The notes under the pieces are model-generated. The model ran no database searches and was not told the origin of the DNA. It was given only the letters and a program-made list of their open reading frames with translations. The position numbers and the translations under genes were made by a program. Below are positions 45,351-54,211 of a DNA stretch of 64,000 nucleotides, piece by piece (position 1 is the first letter of the stretch; each line of letters starts with the position of its first letter). The stretch lies in assembly GCF_023630705.1 (NCBI RefSeq), contig NZ_JALQEM010000005.1, forward strand, positions 62,001 to 126,000, read 5' to 3'. Origin of the DNA: Caballeronia sp. GAFFF1 (GTDB taxonomy: Bacteria > Pseudomonadota > Gammaproteobacteria > Burkholderiales > Burkholderiaceae).

Positions 45351-47033
45351 ATGTTATGGCATCTGCTCGCGACACAACCGGAAATTGCGCTTTTCGCCAG
45401 CCTGGCTATCGGCTTCTTTATCGGCTCGTTCAGGTTTGGCCCAATACAGCTTGGCGGCGTTTGCGGCACGTTGATCGTCGCGCTCATTCTCGGACAAAGC
45501 GGCGCGCGTATATCGCCGGATCTGAAGAACATTGCCTTCGCGTTATTCATTTTCGCGCTCGGTTTTACGGGCGGCCCGCAGTTTTTCGCCAACATCGGGC
45601 GCGGCTGGCGGTACGGCGCGCTTTCGCTTGTCGAGGTCATCGTCGTGGTCGCGCTCGTGCTCGGCATCGCGGCGATGCTCAAGCTCGACCCCGGCACGGC
45701 GGCCGGGCTGCTCGCGGGCGGCGCGACGGAATCGGCGGTGATTGGCACGGCGTCCGAAGCGGTTGCGCGGCTCGGCTTGCCCGCCGCCGAGATCGCGCGC
45801 CTTCAGGCGAATATCGTCACGGCGTACAGCGTCAGCTATCTGTTCGGGCTCGTGACGATCGTGCTTTTCGCGAGCCAGTTCGCGCCGCTCATTCTGCGCG
45901 TGAATCTGCGGGACGAAGCCGAGCGCGTGTGGCGCAAGCTCGGCGGCGACGGCGCGCTTGCCGAAGGGCAGACGCCCGCCATCATGCCGCTCGCCGCGCG
46001 CGAACTGAAAGTGACGGCCGCGGCCGGCAGCAGCATCGGCGAGCTGGAAAAGCGTTTCGGCCACAACATCAGCGTGCAGCGCGTGGTGCGCGACCGCTCC
46101 GTCATCAAGGGGCAGCCCTCGGTGACGTTGAAGGCGGGCGATCGCATCGTGATCGCGGGGCGGCGCGAGGCGCTCGTCGAAGCGATCCCGTGGATCGGCG
46201 AGGAAGTCTTCAACGGCGGCGGCTCGGATTACTTCGTCGAAAAAGTCGACGTGATGCTCACGAACCGCGCGCTGCATGGGCTCACGCTCGCACAGGCGCG
46301 CGCCCGCGCGAATCCGGCGGATGGGCGCGGCGTGTTCGTCGCGGCCGTGACGCGGCTCGACAGCACGGTGCCCGCGCTGCCCGGCACGCAGGTGCAGCGC
46401 GGCGACGTGCTCACGCTCGTCGGCGCCAAGGAGGACGTGACGCGCGGCGCGGCGAAGCTCGGCTACATCATTCGGGCGACGCAGAAGACGGACTTCGTGT
46501 TCCTCGGGCTCGGCGTGCTGGTCGGCATCGGAATCGGGCGGCTGTCGGCGCATGTCGGCGGCATCGACCTGTCGCTTGGCACGGGCGGCGGCTGTCTGCT
46601 CGCGGGGCTCGTGTTCGGCTGGATTCGCTCGCGCTATCCGCTGATCGGCTCGCTGCCGTCGGCGGCCGCGCAAATCCTCAAGGACTTCGGGCTATGCACC
46701 TTCATCGCGGCGGTCGGCCTGTCGGCGGGCGCGGACGCGCTGCGGCTGATTAGCGAGTTCGGCATCGCGTTGCCGGTGGCGGGCATCGTCATCACGCTCG
46801 TGCCGGCGCTCGCGTCGCTCGTCGTCGGGCGCGTGCTGCTCAAGCTCGACGTGCCGATGCTGCTCGGCGCGATCGCGGGCCAGCAGTGCAGCACGCCGGC
46901 GATCAGCGCGCTCGTCGGCGTGACGGGCAACGCGACGCCCGTCATCGGCTACACCATTACCTACGCCATTTCGAACGTGCTGCTGCCGCTGCTCGGGCCG
47001 CTCGTCGTCGGACTGGTAAGCAAGCTCGGCTAG
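45351..47033 (+). CDS. aspT: AspT-type antiporter (AAE family), copy 1
   Basis: Inner-membrane antiporter of 560 residues from the aspartate:alanine exchanger family. Two blocks of membrane helices (about 1-165 and 375-560) flank two cytoplasmic RCK_C (TrkA_C)-like domains. GGGCLLAGLVFGW and GLLAGGATESAVIGTASEA are typical. The start was set at the ATG at 45351 because AAGGA lies 11 nt upstream; in-frame alternatives are TTG at 45321 and ATG at 45339. It is followed 22 bp later by a second, related antiporter. The aspartate decarboxylase gene that often accompanies aspT is not seen next to it. Confidence 0.85.
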   Translation: MLWHLLATQPEIALFASLAIGFFIGSFRFGPIQLGGVCGTLIVALILGQSGARISPDLKNIAFALFIFALGFTGGPQFFANIGRGWRYGALSLVEVIVVVALVLGIAAMLKLDPGTAAGLLAGGATESAVIGTASEAVARLGLPAAEIARLQANIVTAYSVSYLFGLVTIVLFASQFAPLILRVNLRDEAERVWRKLGGDGALAEGQTPAIMPLAARELKVTAAAGSSIGELEKRFGHNISVQRVVRDRSVIKGQPSVTLKAGDRIVIAGRREALVEAIPWIGEEVFNGGGSDYFVEKVDVMLTNRALHGLTLAQARARANPADGRGVFVAAVTRLDSTVPALPGTQVQRGDVLTLVGAKEDVTRGAAKLGYIIRATQKTDFVFLGLGVLVGIGIGRLSAHVGGIDLSLGTGGGCLLAGLVFGWIRSRYPLIGSLPSAAAQILKDFGLCTFIAAVGLSAGADALRLISEFGIALPVAGIVITLVPALASLVVGRVLLKLDVPMLLGAIAGQQCSTPAISALVGVTGNATPVIGYTITYAISNVLLPLLGPLVVGLVSKLG

Positions 47034-47055
47034 AACGATGAACATCGGGGGTTCA

Positions 47056-48744
47056 ATGGACTGGCTCCACGCGATTTTCGCGAAGTCACCCGAAACGGCG
47101 CTGTTTCTGTCGCTCGCGGCGGGCTATCTGATCGGCCAGATCAACTTCGGCAAGTTTCAACTGGGCGGCGTCGGCGGCTCGCTCATCGCCGCGGTCGTCG
47201 TGAGCCAGGTCGGCGTGCAGATCGACAACGGCGTGAAGTCCGTCATGTTCGCCGTGTTCATCTATGCGGTCGGCTACGACTCGGGGCCGCAGTTCTTCAA
47301 CTCGCTGAACCGGCGAACGCTGCGCGAGATCGCGATGGCCGTTTTTCTCGCGGTGACGGCGCTCGCCACCGTGCTCGTCTGCGCGAAGGCGTTCGGCCTC
47401 AATAAAGGACTCGCGGCGGGGCTGGCGGGCGGCGCGCTCACGCAGTCCGCGATCATCGGCACGGCGGGCGACGCCATCGCGCGGCTCGGCTTGCCCGCCG
47501 CCGAAACGAAGGCGCTGCAGGGCGACGTGGCGATTGCCTACGCGGTGACGTACGTGTTCGGCTCGCTCGGCGCGATCATCGTGTGCGTGAACGTCCTGCC
47601 GAAATTCATGGGGCAGAGCCTGAAGGACGCGTCGATCGAGGCGGAGAAGTCGCTTGCGGGCGATGCCGGTCCCGCGCCGGGGCAAGTCTCCGCGCTTTCG
47701 CCGCTTGTCGGGCGCGCGTATCGCGTGACGGCGGCAGGCGCGGCGGGACGCACGGTCGCGCAGATCGAGATGGCGGAGCAAGACCTGATCACCGTCGAGC
47801 GCGTGCGGCGCGCGGGTCACGCGCTGGAACCGCGCCCGGACGTGATGCTCGAAGCGGGCGATATCGTGCTCGTCGTCGGGCGACGCGAGGCGATGGCCGG
47901 CGCGGCGTCGCAACTGGGCGAGGAAGTCGCGGACAGCGACGGGATCAGCATCGTGATGCAAAAGCGGCAGGGCGTGTTCGCGCGGCGCGGCATGAATCAC
48001 ACGACGATCGCCGCCGTGCGCGCGACGGTGGACCGCGACATGCGGCACGGCGTCTATTTGCAGGCGATTTCGCGCGCCGGCATGCCGTTGCCCGTGCTGC
48101 CGGAAACGCGGCTGGAACATGGCGACGTGCTCACGTTCTACGGCTCGCCGCAGGACACGAAGCGCGCCGTCGACGCAGCCGGCTACGAACTGCCGTACAG
48201 CAACAAGACGGATTTCATCTATATGGGCGTGGGCATCGTGATCGGGCTGTTGCTCGGGCTCGTCGTCGTGCGCGTGGGCGGCATTCCGATCACGCTCGGC
48301 TCGGGCGGCGGCTGTCTGCTCGCGGGCCTCGTCTTCGGCTGGATGCGCGGCAAGCATCCGATGTACGGCGTGATGCCGCCTGCCGCGTCGCAGCTGCTGA
48401 AGGACTTCGGCCTCGCGGCGTTCGTCGCGGTGGTCGGACTCAACTCCGGCTTGCAGGCCGTCGTCACCGTGAAGCAGAGCGGCCTCACGATCTTTTTGCT
48501 CGGCGTGTTCGTCACGCTCTTCCCGCTGCTGCTGACGATGCTCTTCGGCCGCTACGTGCTGCGCTACGACAACGCAGCGGTGTTCGCGGGCGCGCTTTCC
48601 GGTTCGCGCAGCGCGAACCCGGCGTTCGGCGGCGTGCTCGACAAGGCGGAAAGCCCGGTGCCGACGGCCGCCTTCGCGGTGACGTATGCGCTCGCGAACG
48701 TGCTGTTGACGTTGCTCGGGCCGCTCGTCGTCGGTCTCGTGTAG
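47056..48744 (+). CDS. aspT: AspT-type antiporter (AAE family), copy 2
   Basis: Inner-membrane antiporter of 562 residues with the same layout as its upstream neighbour: helices, two RCK_C-like domains, helices. Shared motifs include ALFLSLAAGYLIGQ, GLAGGALTQSAIIGTAGDA and GGGCLLAGLVFGWMRGKHP. It appears to be a diverged paralogue, not a recent duplicate. The ATG at 47056 has GGGGG upstream; ATG at 47038 is possible. The stop codon of copy 1 lies only a few bases upstream, so the two are co-transcribed. Tandem pairing suggests they function together or as a heteromer (inference). Confidence 0.85.
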   Translation: MDWLHAIFAKSPETALFLSLAAGYLIGQINFGKFQLGGVGGSLIAAVVVSQVGVQIDNGVKSVMFAVFIYAVGYDSGPQFFNSLNRRTLREIAMAVFLAVTALATVLVCAKAFGLNKGLAAGLAGGALTQSAIIGTAGDAIARLGLPAAETKALQGDVAIAYAVTYVFGSLGAIIVCVNVLPKFMGQSLKDASIEAEKSLAGDAGPAPGQVSALSPLVGRAYRVTAAGAAGRTVAQIEMAEQDLITVERVRRAGHALEPRPDVMLEAGDIVLVVGRREAMAGAASQLGEEVADSDGISIVMQKRQGVFARRGMNHTTIAAVRATVDRDMRHGVYLQAISRAGMPLPVLPETRLEHGDVLTFYGSPQDTKRAVDAAGYELPYSNKTDFIYMGVGIVIGLLLGLVVVRVGGIPITLGSGGGCLLAGLVFGWMRGKHPMYGVMPPAASQLLKDFGLAAFVAVVGLNSGLQAVVTVKQSGLTIFLLGVFVTLFPLLLTMLFGRYVLRYDNAAVFAGALSGSRSANPAFGGVLDKAESPVPTAAFAVTYALANVLLTLLGPLVVGLV

Positions 48745-48798
48745 CGGCTCGGGCGTGCTCCTTGCGCCATAATCGGCAGGCGAACAAGGAGGCATTTC

Positions 48799-49644
48799 AT
48801 GGCGAATACCTTACCCGTCGTCACGCTTCCCGACGGCGAAGCAATCCCAAAGCTCGGGCAGGGGACCTGGGAAATGGGCGAGCGCCCGAATGCGCGCAAG
48901 GCGGAAATCGCAGCGCTGCGTGAAGGCGTCGAACTGGGGATGACGCTCATCGACACCGCCGAGATGTACGGCGACGGCGAGAGCGAGAAGCTCATCGCCG
49001 AGGCGCTCTCGGATGTGCGCGACGACGTGTTCATCGTGAGCAAGGTGTATCCGCATAACGGGAGCGAGCGCGGCGTGCAAGCGGCGTGCGAGCGGAGCCT
49101 GAAGCGGCTGAAAACCGATCGCATCGATCTGTACTTGCTGCACTGGCGCGGCGGCGAAGACTTGCAGGGCGTCGTCGCGGGCTTCGAGAAACTCAGGCGC
49201 GACGGCAAGATTCGTCATTGGGGCGTGAGCAATTTCGACACCGACGACATGGCGGAGCTTTTCTCGCTCGATGGCGGCAATGCCTGCGCGACGGATCAGA
49301 TTCTCTACAACGTCGCGCGACGCGGGCCGGAGTTCGACTTGCTGCCGTGGCTTCGTGAACGCCGGCTGCCCGCAATGGCGTACAGCCCGGTCGATCATGC
49401 GCGGCTGCCGCGCGGCGGCGTGCTCGCAAAGATCGCGGCGGCGCGCGGCGTGTCGGCGTTTCAGGTGGCGCTTGCCTGGGTGCTGCAACAGCCCGAGGTG
49501 TTCGCGATCCCGAAGGCCGCGGATGTCGCGCATGTGCGGGAAAATCGGGCGGCGGTGGAGTTGCGGTTGTCGGCGGAGGAGTTGGCGCAGATCGATGGGG
49601 AGTTCAGGCCGCCGAGGGGGAAACGTGGGTTGGAGATGCTTTAG
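48799..49644 (+). CDS. aldo/keto reductase
   Basis: NADPH-dependent reductase of 281 residues with the AKR (alpha/beta)8 barrel pattern. Catalytic tetrad residues are visible: Asp and Tyr in DTAEMYGDGESE, Lys in IVSKVYP and His in LLHWRGGE. The segment GKIRHWGVSNF is the usual AKR motif. The C-terminal cofactor region is FAIPKAADVAHVREN. It resembles the YeaE-like/2,5-diketogluconate reductase subgroup. It lies 54 bp after the second antiporter; a CAAGGAGG ribosome-binding site precedes the ATG. Substrate is not evident. Confidence 0.9.
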   Translation: MANTLPVVTLPDGEAIPKLGQGTWEMGERPNARKAEIAALREGVELGMTLIDTAEMYGDGESEKLIAEALSDVRDDVFIVSKVYPHNGSERGVQAACERSLKRLKTDRIDLYLLHWRGGEDLQGVVAGFEKLRRDGKIRHWGVSNFDTDDMAELFSLDGGNACATDQILYNVARRGPEFDLLPWLRERRLPAMAYSPVDHARLPRGGVLAKIAAARGVSAFQVALAWVLQQPEVFAIPKAADVAHVRENRAAVELRLSAEELAQIDGEFRPPRGKRGLEML

Positions 49645-49744
49645 TGGCGATATCGGCGTTGCTGAAGAACAGTAGCGAGCAAAATAGTCTGCTATCCCGA
49701 CTACTGCTCGCTCGCTGTGATGAGACGTGAAAAGCCTTGTTCGA

Positions 49745-49777
49745 CTCAGCGGGCCGTCCAACAGCGCCCGCTGAGTG
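49745..49777. terminator. convergent-gene stem-loop
   Basis: ACTCAGCGGGC (49745-49755) and GCCCGCTGAGT (49767-49777) form a perfect 11-bp stem with an 11-nt loop between two converging genes. It has no T run on either side, so it may be an atypical bidirectional terminator or a transcript-stabilising stem. Confidence 0.5.
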
Positions 49778-49784
49778 CATCTAC

Positions 49785-50192
49785 TCACGAACACGCATGA
49801 TGCGCATGCACCGACCCCAGCACCGCCACTTCGGCCGGCGTGCGGCTCAGATCCGCCTCGCTGACCTGCTTCGCGTCCGCGAGAAAATCATCGACGATTG
49901 ACGACACCGTCGTATCCGTCAAACACAGCGACACGCGCCGCGTTTCGTTCGCCGGCATCGACGCGCGTTGCGACAAGAACAGCACGCCGTACTGATACCC
50001 GCGCACGATGCCCCGCACCGCGCCGACGCATTGTCCCTGCGCGGCGTTGTCGCCTTTCTGGCCGCACTGCTGCGCGAGCGACCAAGCGGAAAAGCTCGGA
50101 TCGGATGCGCCGGGCGTCGGCGCGGACTGCGCGTGGGCGGCCGTGACTGCGCAGAGCGCGAGGGAAGCGGCGAGCGAGAGAGCGCGTTTCAT
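49785..50192 (-). CDS. small exported protein, possible Rap1a/Tai-like
   Basis: Protein of 135 residues with a signal peptide (ALSLAASLALCAVTAAHAQS). The mature part has four cysteines (AQQCGQK, QGQCVGAV, RVSLCLTD, HHACS at the end), a spacing that recalls the Rap1a/Tai immunity fold. The central GIVRGYQYGVLFLSQ and a later TVSSIVDDFLADAK also fit that family loosely. If so it would be a periplasmic immunity-type protein, but no type VI effector gene is adjacent. A function is therefore not assigned. Confidence 0.55.
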   Translation of the reverse strand: MKRALSLAASLALCAVTAAHAQSAPTPGASDPSFSAWSLAQQCGQKGDNAAQGQCVGAVRGIVRGYQYGVLFLSQRASMPANETRRVSLCLTDTTVSSIVDDFLADAKQVSEADLSRTPAEVAVLGSVHAHHACS

Positions 50193-50265
50193 CGTGGGTA
50201 TCCTCTTGTATGAACGTTGAACCGTTGAGAGGCGACGAGAGCGCGTTTGGTTCCAGCGGCTTGCT

Positions 50266-52347
50266 TCAGGTCACGTTTTCGCGCGATCGCAGCGCCCGCA
50301 GTTCGGCGACGGGAATATGGCAATGGATGACGTGACCGTTTCCGGCATCGCGGCTGGGCGGCGTCTCTCGCTCGCAAATCTCGCCGATCTTGCGCGGACA
50401 GCGCGTGTGAAACACGCACCCCGACGGCGGATTGGCCGCGCTCGGCAACTCGCCCGACAGCCGGATGCGCTGATGCGCCGCGTGCGCGTCGTCGAGCGAC
50501 GGCGCCGACGACAGCAACGCTTCGGTGTACGGATGCTGCGGGCCGTCGAATACATCGGCGGCGCGGCCGATTTCCATGATGCGCCCGAGATACAGCACCG
50601 CGATGCGATCCGACAGGTAGCGCACGACATGCAGATCGTGCGAGATGAACACATAGCTCACGCGCCGCTCGCGCTGCAAATCCGCGAGCAGATTCAGGAT
50701 CGCGGCCTGCACGGAGACATCGAGCGCGGAAGTCGGCTCGTCGCAGACGACCACGCGCGGATCGCCCGCAAAGGCCCGCGCAATCGCGACGCGCTGCTTG
50801 AGTCCGCCCGACAACTGGCGCGTGCGGGAGCCGAGATAACGCTCCGGCAGGCGCACGGCCTCGGTCAGCGTGTGCAGGCGCCGCTCTTTGGCTTCGCCGT
50901 GTAGCGCGCCGAGCTTCGCGAGCGACCGCGCAATGAGCCTGCGCACCGAATGCGCGCGGTTCAGCGCCGAATCCGGATTTTGAAACACGATCTGCAGCGA
51001 CTTGACCTGCTCGCCGCTGCGCCGCGTGACGCGCTCGGCGAGGCGCTGGCCGTCGAGTTCGAGCGTCGCGCCTTCATCCGGCGCGACGAGGCCGAGCAGC
51101 AGTTTCGCGAGCGTCGTCTTTCCGCTGCCCGACTCGCCGACGAGCCCGAGCGTTTCGCCTTGTGCAAGATCGAGCGAGACATCGTGGACGGCGCGCACGT
51201 CTTCATCGCCGACACGGAAGGTTTTCGAAATATGACGGGCCGACAGCGCGAGCGGCGCGTCGTCGCGCGGCGGCGCGGGCGGCGGCGTTTCGTCGGTCGA
51301 GCGGGGCAACAGGTGCGCGCGCTCGTGGTAATGACAGCGCGCCATCTGGTCGCCGTGAAGCGATGCCACGCGATACGGCGGCGGCGCTTCCTTCACGCAG
51401 CGTTCGTCGGCCATCTTGCAGCGCGGCGCGAAGATGCAGCCTTGCACGACCGATCCCGGCAGCGGCAGCGAGCCGGGAATCGTATCGAGGCGGCCGGTTT
51501 CCTTCGTGCGCGTGCTCGTCGGCAGGCAGCGCAAGAGGCCGACCGTGTACGGGTGGCGCGGCTTCGCGAAGACGTCGGCGGTCGCGCCTTCTTCCACGAG
51601 CCGGCCCGCGTACAGCACGCCGACGCGGTCGCACATGCGCCCGATGACCGCGAGGTTGTGGCTGATGAACAGCACCGCCGTGCCGAGCTCCGCGCGCAAC
51701 TGCGCGATCAGATCGAGCACTTCGGCTTCGACGGTGGCGTCCAGTCCGGTCGTCGGTTCGTCGAGAATGAGCAGTTCGGGATTGCACGCGAGCGCCATCG
51801 CGATCACGACGCGCTGCTGCATGCCGCCCGACAATTGATGCGGGTAACTTTCCATCACCCGCTCCGGCGACGCGATGCGCACGCGGCGCAGCATGTCGGC
51901 GGTGCGGGCAAGCGCGTCGTCGGCGGGGGCGCCCGCCGCTTCGAATGCTTCGGACACCTGACGCGCAATCGTCAGCGATGGATTGAGCGCACGGCCCGGG
52001 TCCTGATAGACCATCGAGACGGCGTTGGCGCGCAGCACGCGAAGCGCTTCGGCGGGCAGCGCGGCGACGTCGTGTCCGCCGACCGTGATGCGGCCGGCCT
52101 TCACGCGGCCGTTGCGCGGCAGATAGCGCAGGATCGCGAGCGCGGCCGTCGATTTGCCGCAGCCCGATTCGCCGACGAGCCCGTACGCTTCGCCGCGCCG
52201 CACGCGCAGCGTCACGTCTTGCAGCACATCGCGCTCGTGCCAGCGCGTGCGATACGCGACCGTCAGGCCGACTACCGTCAGCGCGTCCGTCTCGCTGCCC
52301 TTGGCTGCGCCGAACGCGGGAAAGGCCGATGGCGGCGGTCCGTTCAT
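50266..52347 (-). CDS. peptide ABC transporter, fused ATPases (DppD-DppF type)
   Basis: Single polypeptide of 693 residues carrying two ATPase domains usually made by two genes. The first has GESGCGKST, LSGGMQQR and LILDEPTTGLD. It ends with the oligopeptide-type cysteine motif GCIFAPRCKMADERC. The second has GESGSGKTT, LSGGLKQR and VVCDEPTSALD, then GCVFHTRCPRKIGEIC. A Pro/Asp-rich linker joins them (about residue 350-370). It is the last gene of the leftward binding protein-permease-permease-ATPase operon and overlaps the permease gene by 4 nt. The start at 52347 is fixed by that overlap. Confidence 0.92.
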   Translation of the reverse strand: MNGPPPSAFPAFGAAKGSETDALTVVGLTVAYRTRWHERDVLQDVTLRVRRGEAYGLVGESGCGKSTAALAILRYLPRNGRVKAGRITVGGHDVAALPAEALRVLRANAVSMVYQDPGRALNPSLTIARQVSEAFEAAGAPADDALARTADMLRRVRIASPERVMESYPHQLSGGMQQRVVIAMALACNPELLILDEPTTGLDATVEAEVLDLIAQLRAELGTAVLFISHNLAVIGRMCDRVGVLYAGRLVEEGATADVFAKPRHPYTVGLLRCLPTSTRTKETGRLDTIPGSLPLPGSVVQGCIFAPRCKMADERCVKEAPPPYRVASLHGDQMARCHYHERAHLLPRSTDETPPPAPPRDDAPLALSARHISKTFRVGDEDVRAVHDVSLDLAQGETLGLVGESGSGKTTLAKLLLGLVAPDEGATLELDGQRLAERVTRRSGEQVKSLQIVFQNPDSALNRAHSVRRLIARSLAKLGALHGEAKERRLHTLTEAVRLPERYLGSRTRQLSGGLKQRVAIARAFAGDPRVVVCDEPTSALDVSVQAAILNLLADLQRERRVSYVFISHDLHVVRYLSDRIAVLYLGRIMEIGRAADVFDGPQHPYTEALLSSAPSLDDAHAAHQRIRLSGELPSAANPPSGCVFHTRCPRKIGEICERETPPSRDAGNGHVIHCHIPVAELRALRSRENVT

Positions 52348-53195
52348 CGGTCGAGCACTCCTTGCACGGCATCCGCGACGAGATTGACCGCGACGACGAG
52401 CGACGCAATCGCCGCCGCGTCGAAGACGACCGTCCACCACGCGCCGCCCGCCATCAGCGTGTAGCTTTCGGAGAGCGCCAGGCCCCAGTCGGCGGAAGGC
52501 GGCTGAATGCCGAAGCCGAGAAACGACAGCGTCGCGACCGCGAAGATCGCGTAGCCTAAGCGCACGGTGGCTTCGACGATGATCGGCGGCAGCACGTTCG
52601 GCAGAATCTCCGCGAACATGATGTAAAGCGCGTTTTCGCCGCGCAACTGGGCCGCGAGCACGTAGTCGAGATGCCGCTCGCCGAGCACGGCCGCGCGGAC
52701 CGTGCGCGCGGTGATCGGCGCGAAGGTGAGGCCGATCACGAGGATCACCGTCGTATTGCTCGCGCCGACGGCGGCGAGCGCGAGCAGCGCCACGATCACG
52801 AGCGGCAGCGCGAGCAGCGCGTCGATCGCGCGGCCGACCACGGCATCCACCCAGCCGCCGAAATAGCCGACGACAAGCCCGAGCGCCGTGCCCGCCGCCG
52901 TGCCGAGCAGCGTCGCTAGCGGCGCAATCGTCAGGATGTCGCGCGAGCCGACGATCACGCGGGCGAAGACGTCGCGGCCGAGCTGGTCAGTGCCGAACCA
53001 GTGTTCCGCGGAAGGCGGGGTGAGCGAGTTCAACGGATCGGAGGCGTACGGGTCTTGCGGCGTGAGCCAGTGTCCGAACAACGCGCACGCGACCCAGAAG
53101 AGCAGGATCAGCACGCCGACATCGAACGTGGCCGAACGGGCGAGCGCGCCGAGGGCGTCGAACCGCTTCGCTTTGGCGACAGCGACCGTGCTCAT
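52344..53195 (-). CDS. peptide ABC transporter permease (DppC type)
   Basis: Inner-membrane permease of 283 residues, OppC/DppC family, with about six predicted segments. The N-terminal region includes ALFGHWLTPQDPYASDPLNS and HWFGTDQLGRDVFARVI, both characteristic. The EAA-like loop is LRGENALYIMFAEILPNVL. The ATG at 53195 overlaps the preceding permease stop by 4 nt; the frame continues upstream only as overlap. Works with DppB-type permease and the fused ATPase. Confidence 0.92.
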   Translation of the reverse strand: MSTVAVAKAKRFDALGALARSATFDVGVLILLFWVACALFGHWLTPQDPYASDPLNSLTPPSAEHWFGTDQLGRDVFARVIVGSRDILTIAPLATLLGTAAGTALGLVVGYFGGWVDAVVGRAIDALLALPLVIVALLALAAVGASNTTVILVIGLTFAPITARTVRAAVLGERHLDYVLAAQLRGENALYIMFAEILPNVLPPIIVEATVRLGYAIFAVATLSFLGFGIQPPSADWGLALSESYTLMAGGAWWTVVFDAAAIASLVVAVNLVADAVQGVLDR

Positions 53196-54211
53196 CGCGC
53201 GCCTCCGGTGCGAAGGCGCGGATTGAGCACGACATAGAGCGCATCCGCGATGAGATTCGCCGCCGTGTAGATCACGCCGATGGTAAGCACGCCCGCTTCG
53301 AGCATCGGGAAGTCCTTGGCCTTCGCCGCGTTGTAGATGAGCGAGCCGATGCCCTGATAGTGAAACAGCGTCTCCACGACCACGAGCCCGCCGATCATGT
53401 AGCCGAGCTGCGTCGCGGCGACCGTGACCGTCGGCAGAAGCGCATTGCGCAGCACATGCCGCAGGATCACGACGCGGCGCGGCAAGCCTTTGAGAATCGC
53501 GGTGCGCGTGTAGTCGGCGTCGAGCGCCTCGACGGTGCCTGCGCGCGCCATCCGCGCGATATAGCCGAAGAACACGAAGACGAGCGGCAGCACCGGCAGA
53601 ATCAGATGCTTCAGTTGCACGAACGCGCTGGCGTTGGCCGGCGCGCTCGCTTCGATCGGCAGCCATTGCAGCCAGACGCCGAAAATCAGAATCAGCACGA
53701 TGGACGACACGAACTCCGGCACGACCGTCGCCGTGAGTCCGCCGATGCTGATGAACCGGTCGATCCAGCGCCCCGCGTGCAGCGCCGCGTACACGCCGCC
53801 CGCGATGCCGAGCGGCACGACGACCACGAACGCGAGCGCGCCGAGCTTCGCCGAATTCCACAGCGCGCCGCCGATGAACGGCGCGACCGGCGCGCGAAAC
53901 GCATACGACTCGCCCATGTCGCCGCGCAGGAAGTGCGTGATCCAGCCGGTGTATTGCGTGAGAAGCGGCCGGTCCACGCCCAGTTGATGATTGAGCGCCG
54001 TGACGGCGCGCGCATCGGCGAGCGGGCCGAGAATCGCGCGGCCCACGTCGCCGGGCAAGAGCTGGCCGCCTGCGAACACGATCATCGACAGAAGCCACAG
54101 CGTGACGAGCGCCAGCAGCACGCGCACGCCGACGAAGCGCAGCACGCGCCGCGCCTTCGCCGTGCCGTTGCGCTTGCCGCCGATGCCCGCCGGAGACGTG
54201 ATCGTGCTCAA
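53192..54211 (-). CDS. peptide ABC transporter permease (DppB type)
   Basis: Inner-membrane permease of 339 residues, OppB/DppB family, about six predicted segments. It contains RVLLALVTLWLLSMIVFAGG and LPGDVGRAILG, and the EAA-like loop LKGLPRRVVILRHVLRNALLP. The likely start is TTG at 54211, which overlaps the binding-protein stop by 4 nt (TTGA). The in-frame ATG at 54238 would overlap by 31 nt. The downstream ATGA overlap couples it to DppC. Confidence 0.9.
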   Translation of the reverse strand: MSTITSPAGIGGKRNGTAKARRVLRFVGVRVLLALVTLWLLSMIVFAGGQLLPGDVGRAILGPLADARAVTALNHQLGVDRPLLTQYTGWITHFLRGDMGESYAFRAPVAPFIGGALWNSAKLGALAFVVVVPLGIAGGVYAALHAGRWIDRFISIGGLTATVVPEFVSSIVLILIFGVWLQWLPIEASAPANASAFVQLKHLILPVLPLVFVFFGYIARMARAGTVEALDADYTRTAILKGLPRRVVILRHVLRNALLPTVTVAATQLGYMIGGLVVVETLFHYQGIGSLIYNAAKAKDFPMLEAGVLTIGVIYTAANLIADALYVVLNPRLRTGGAR

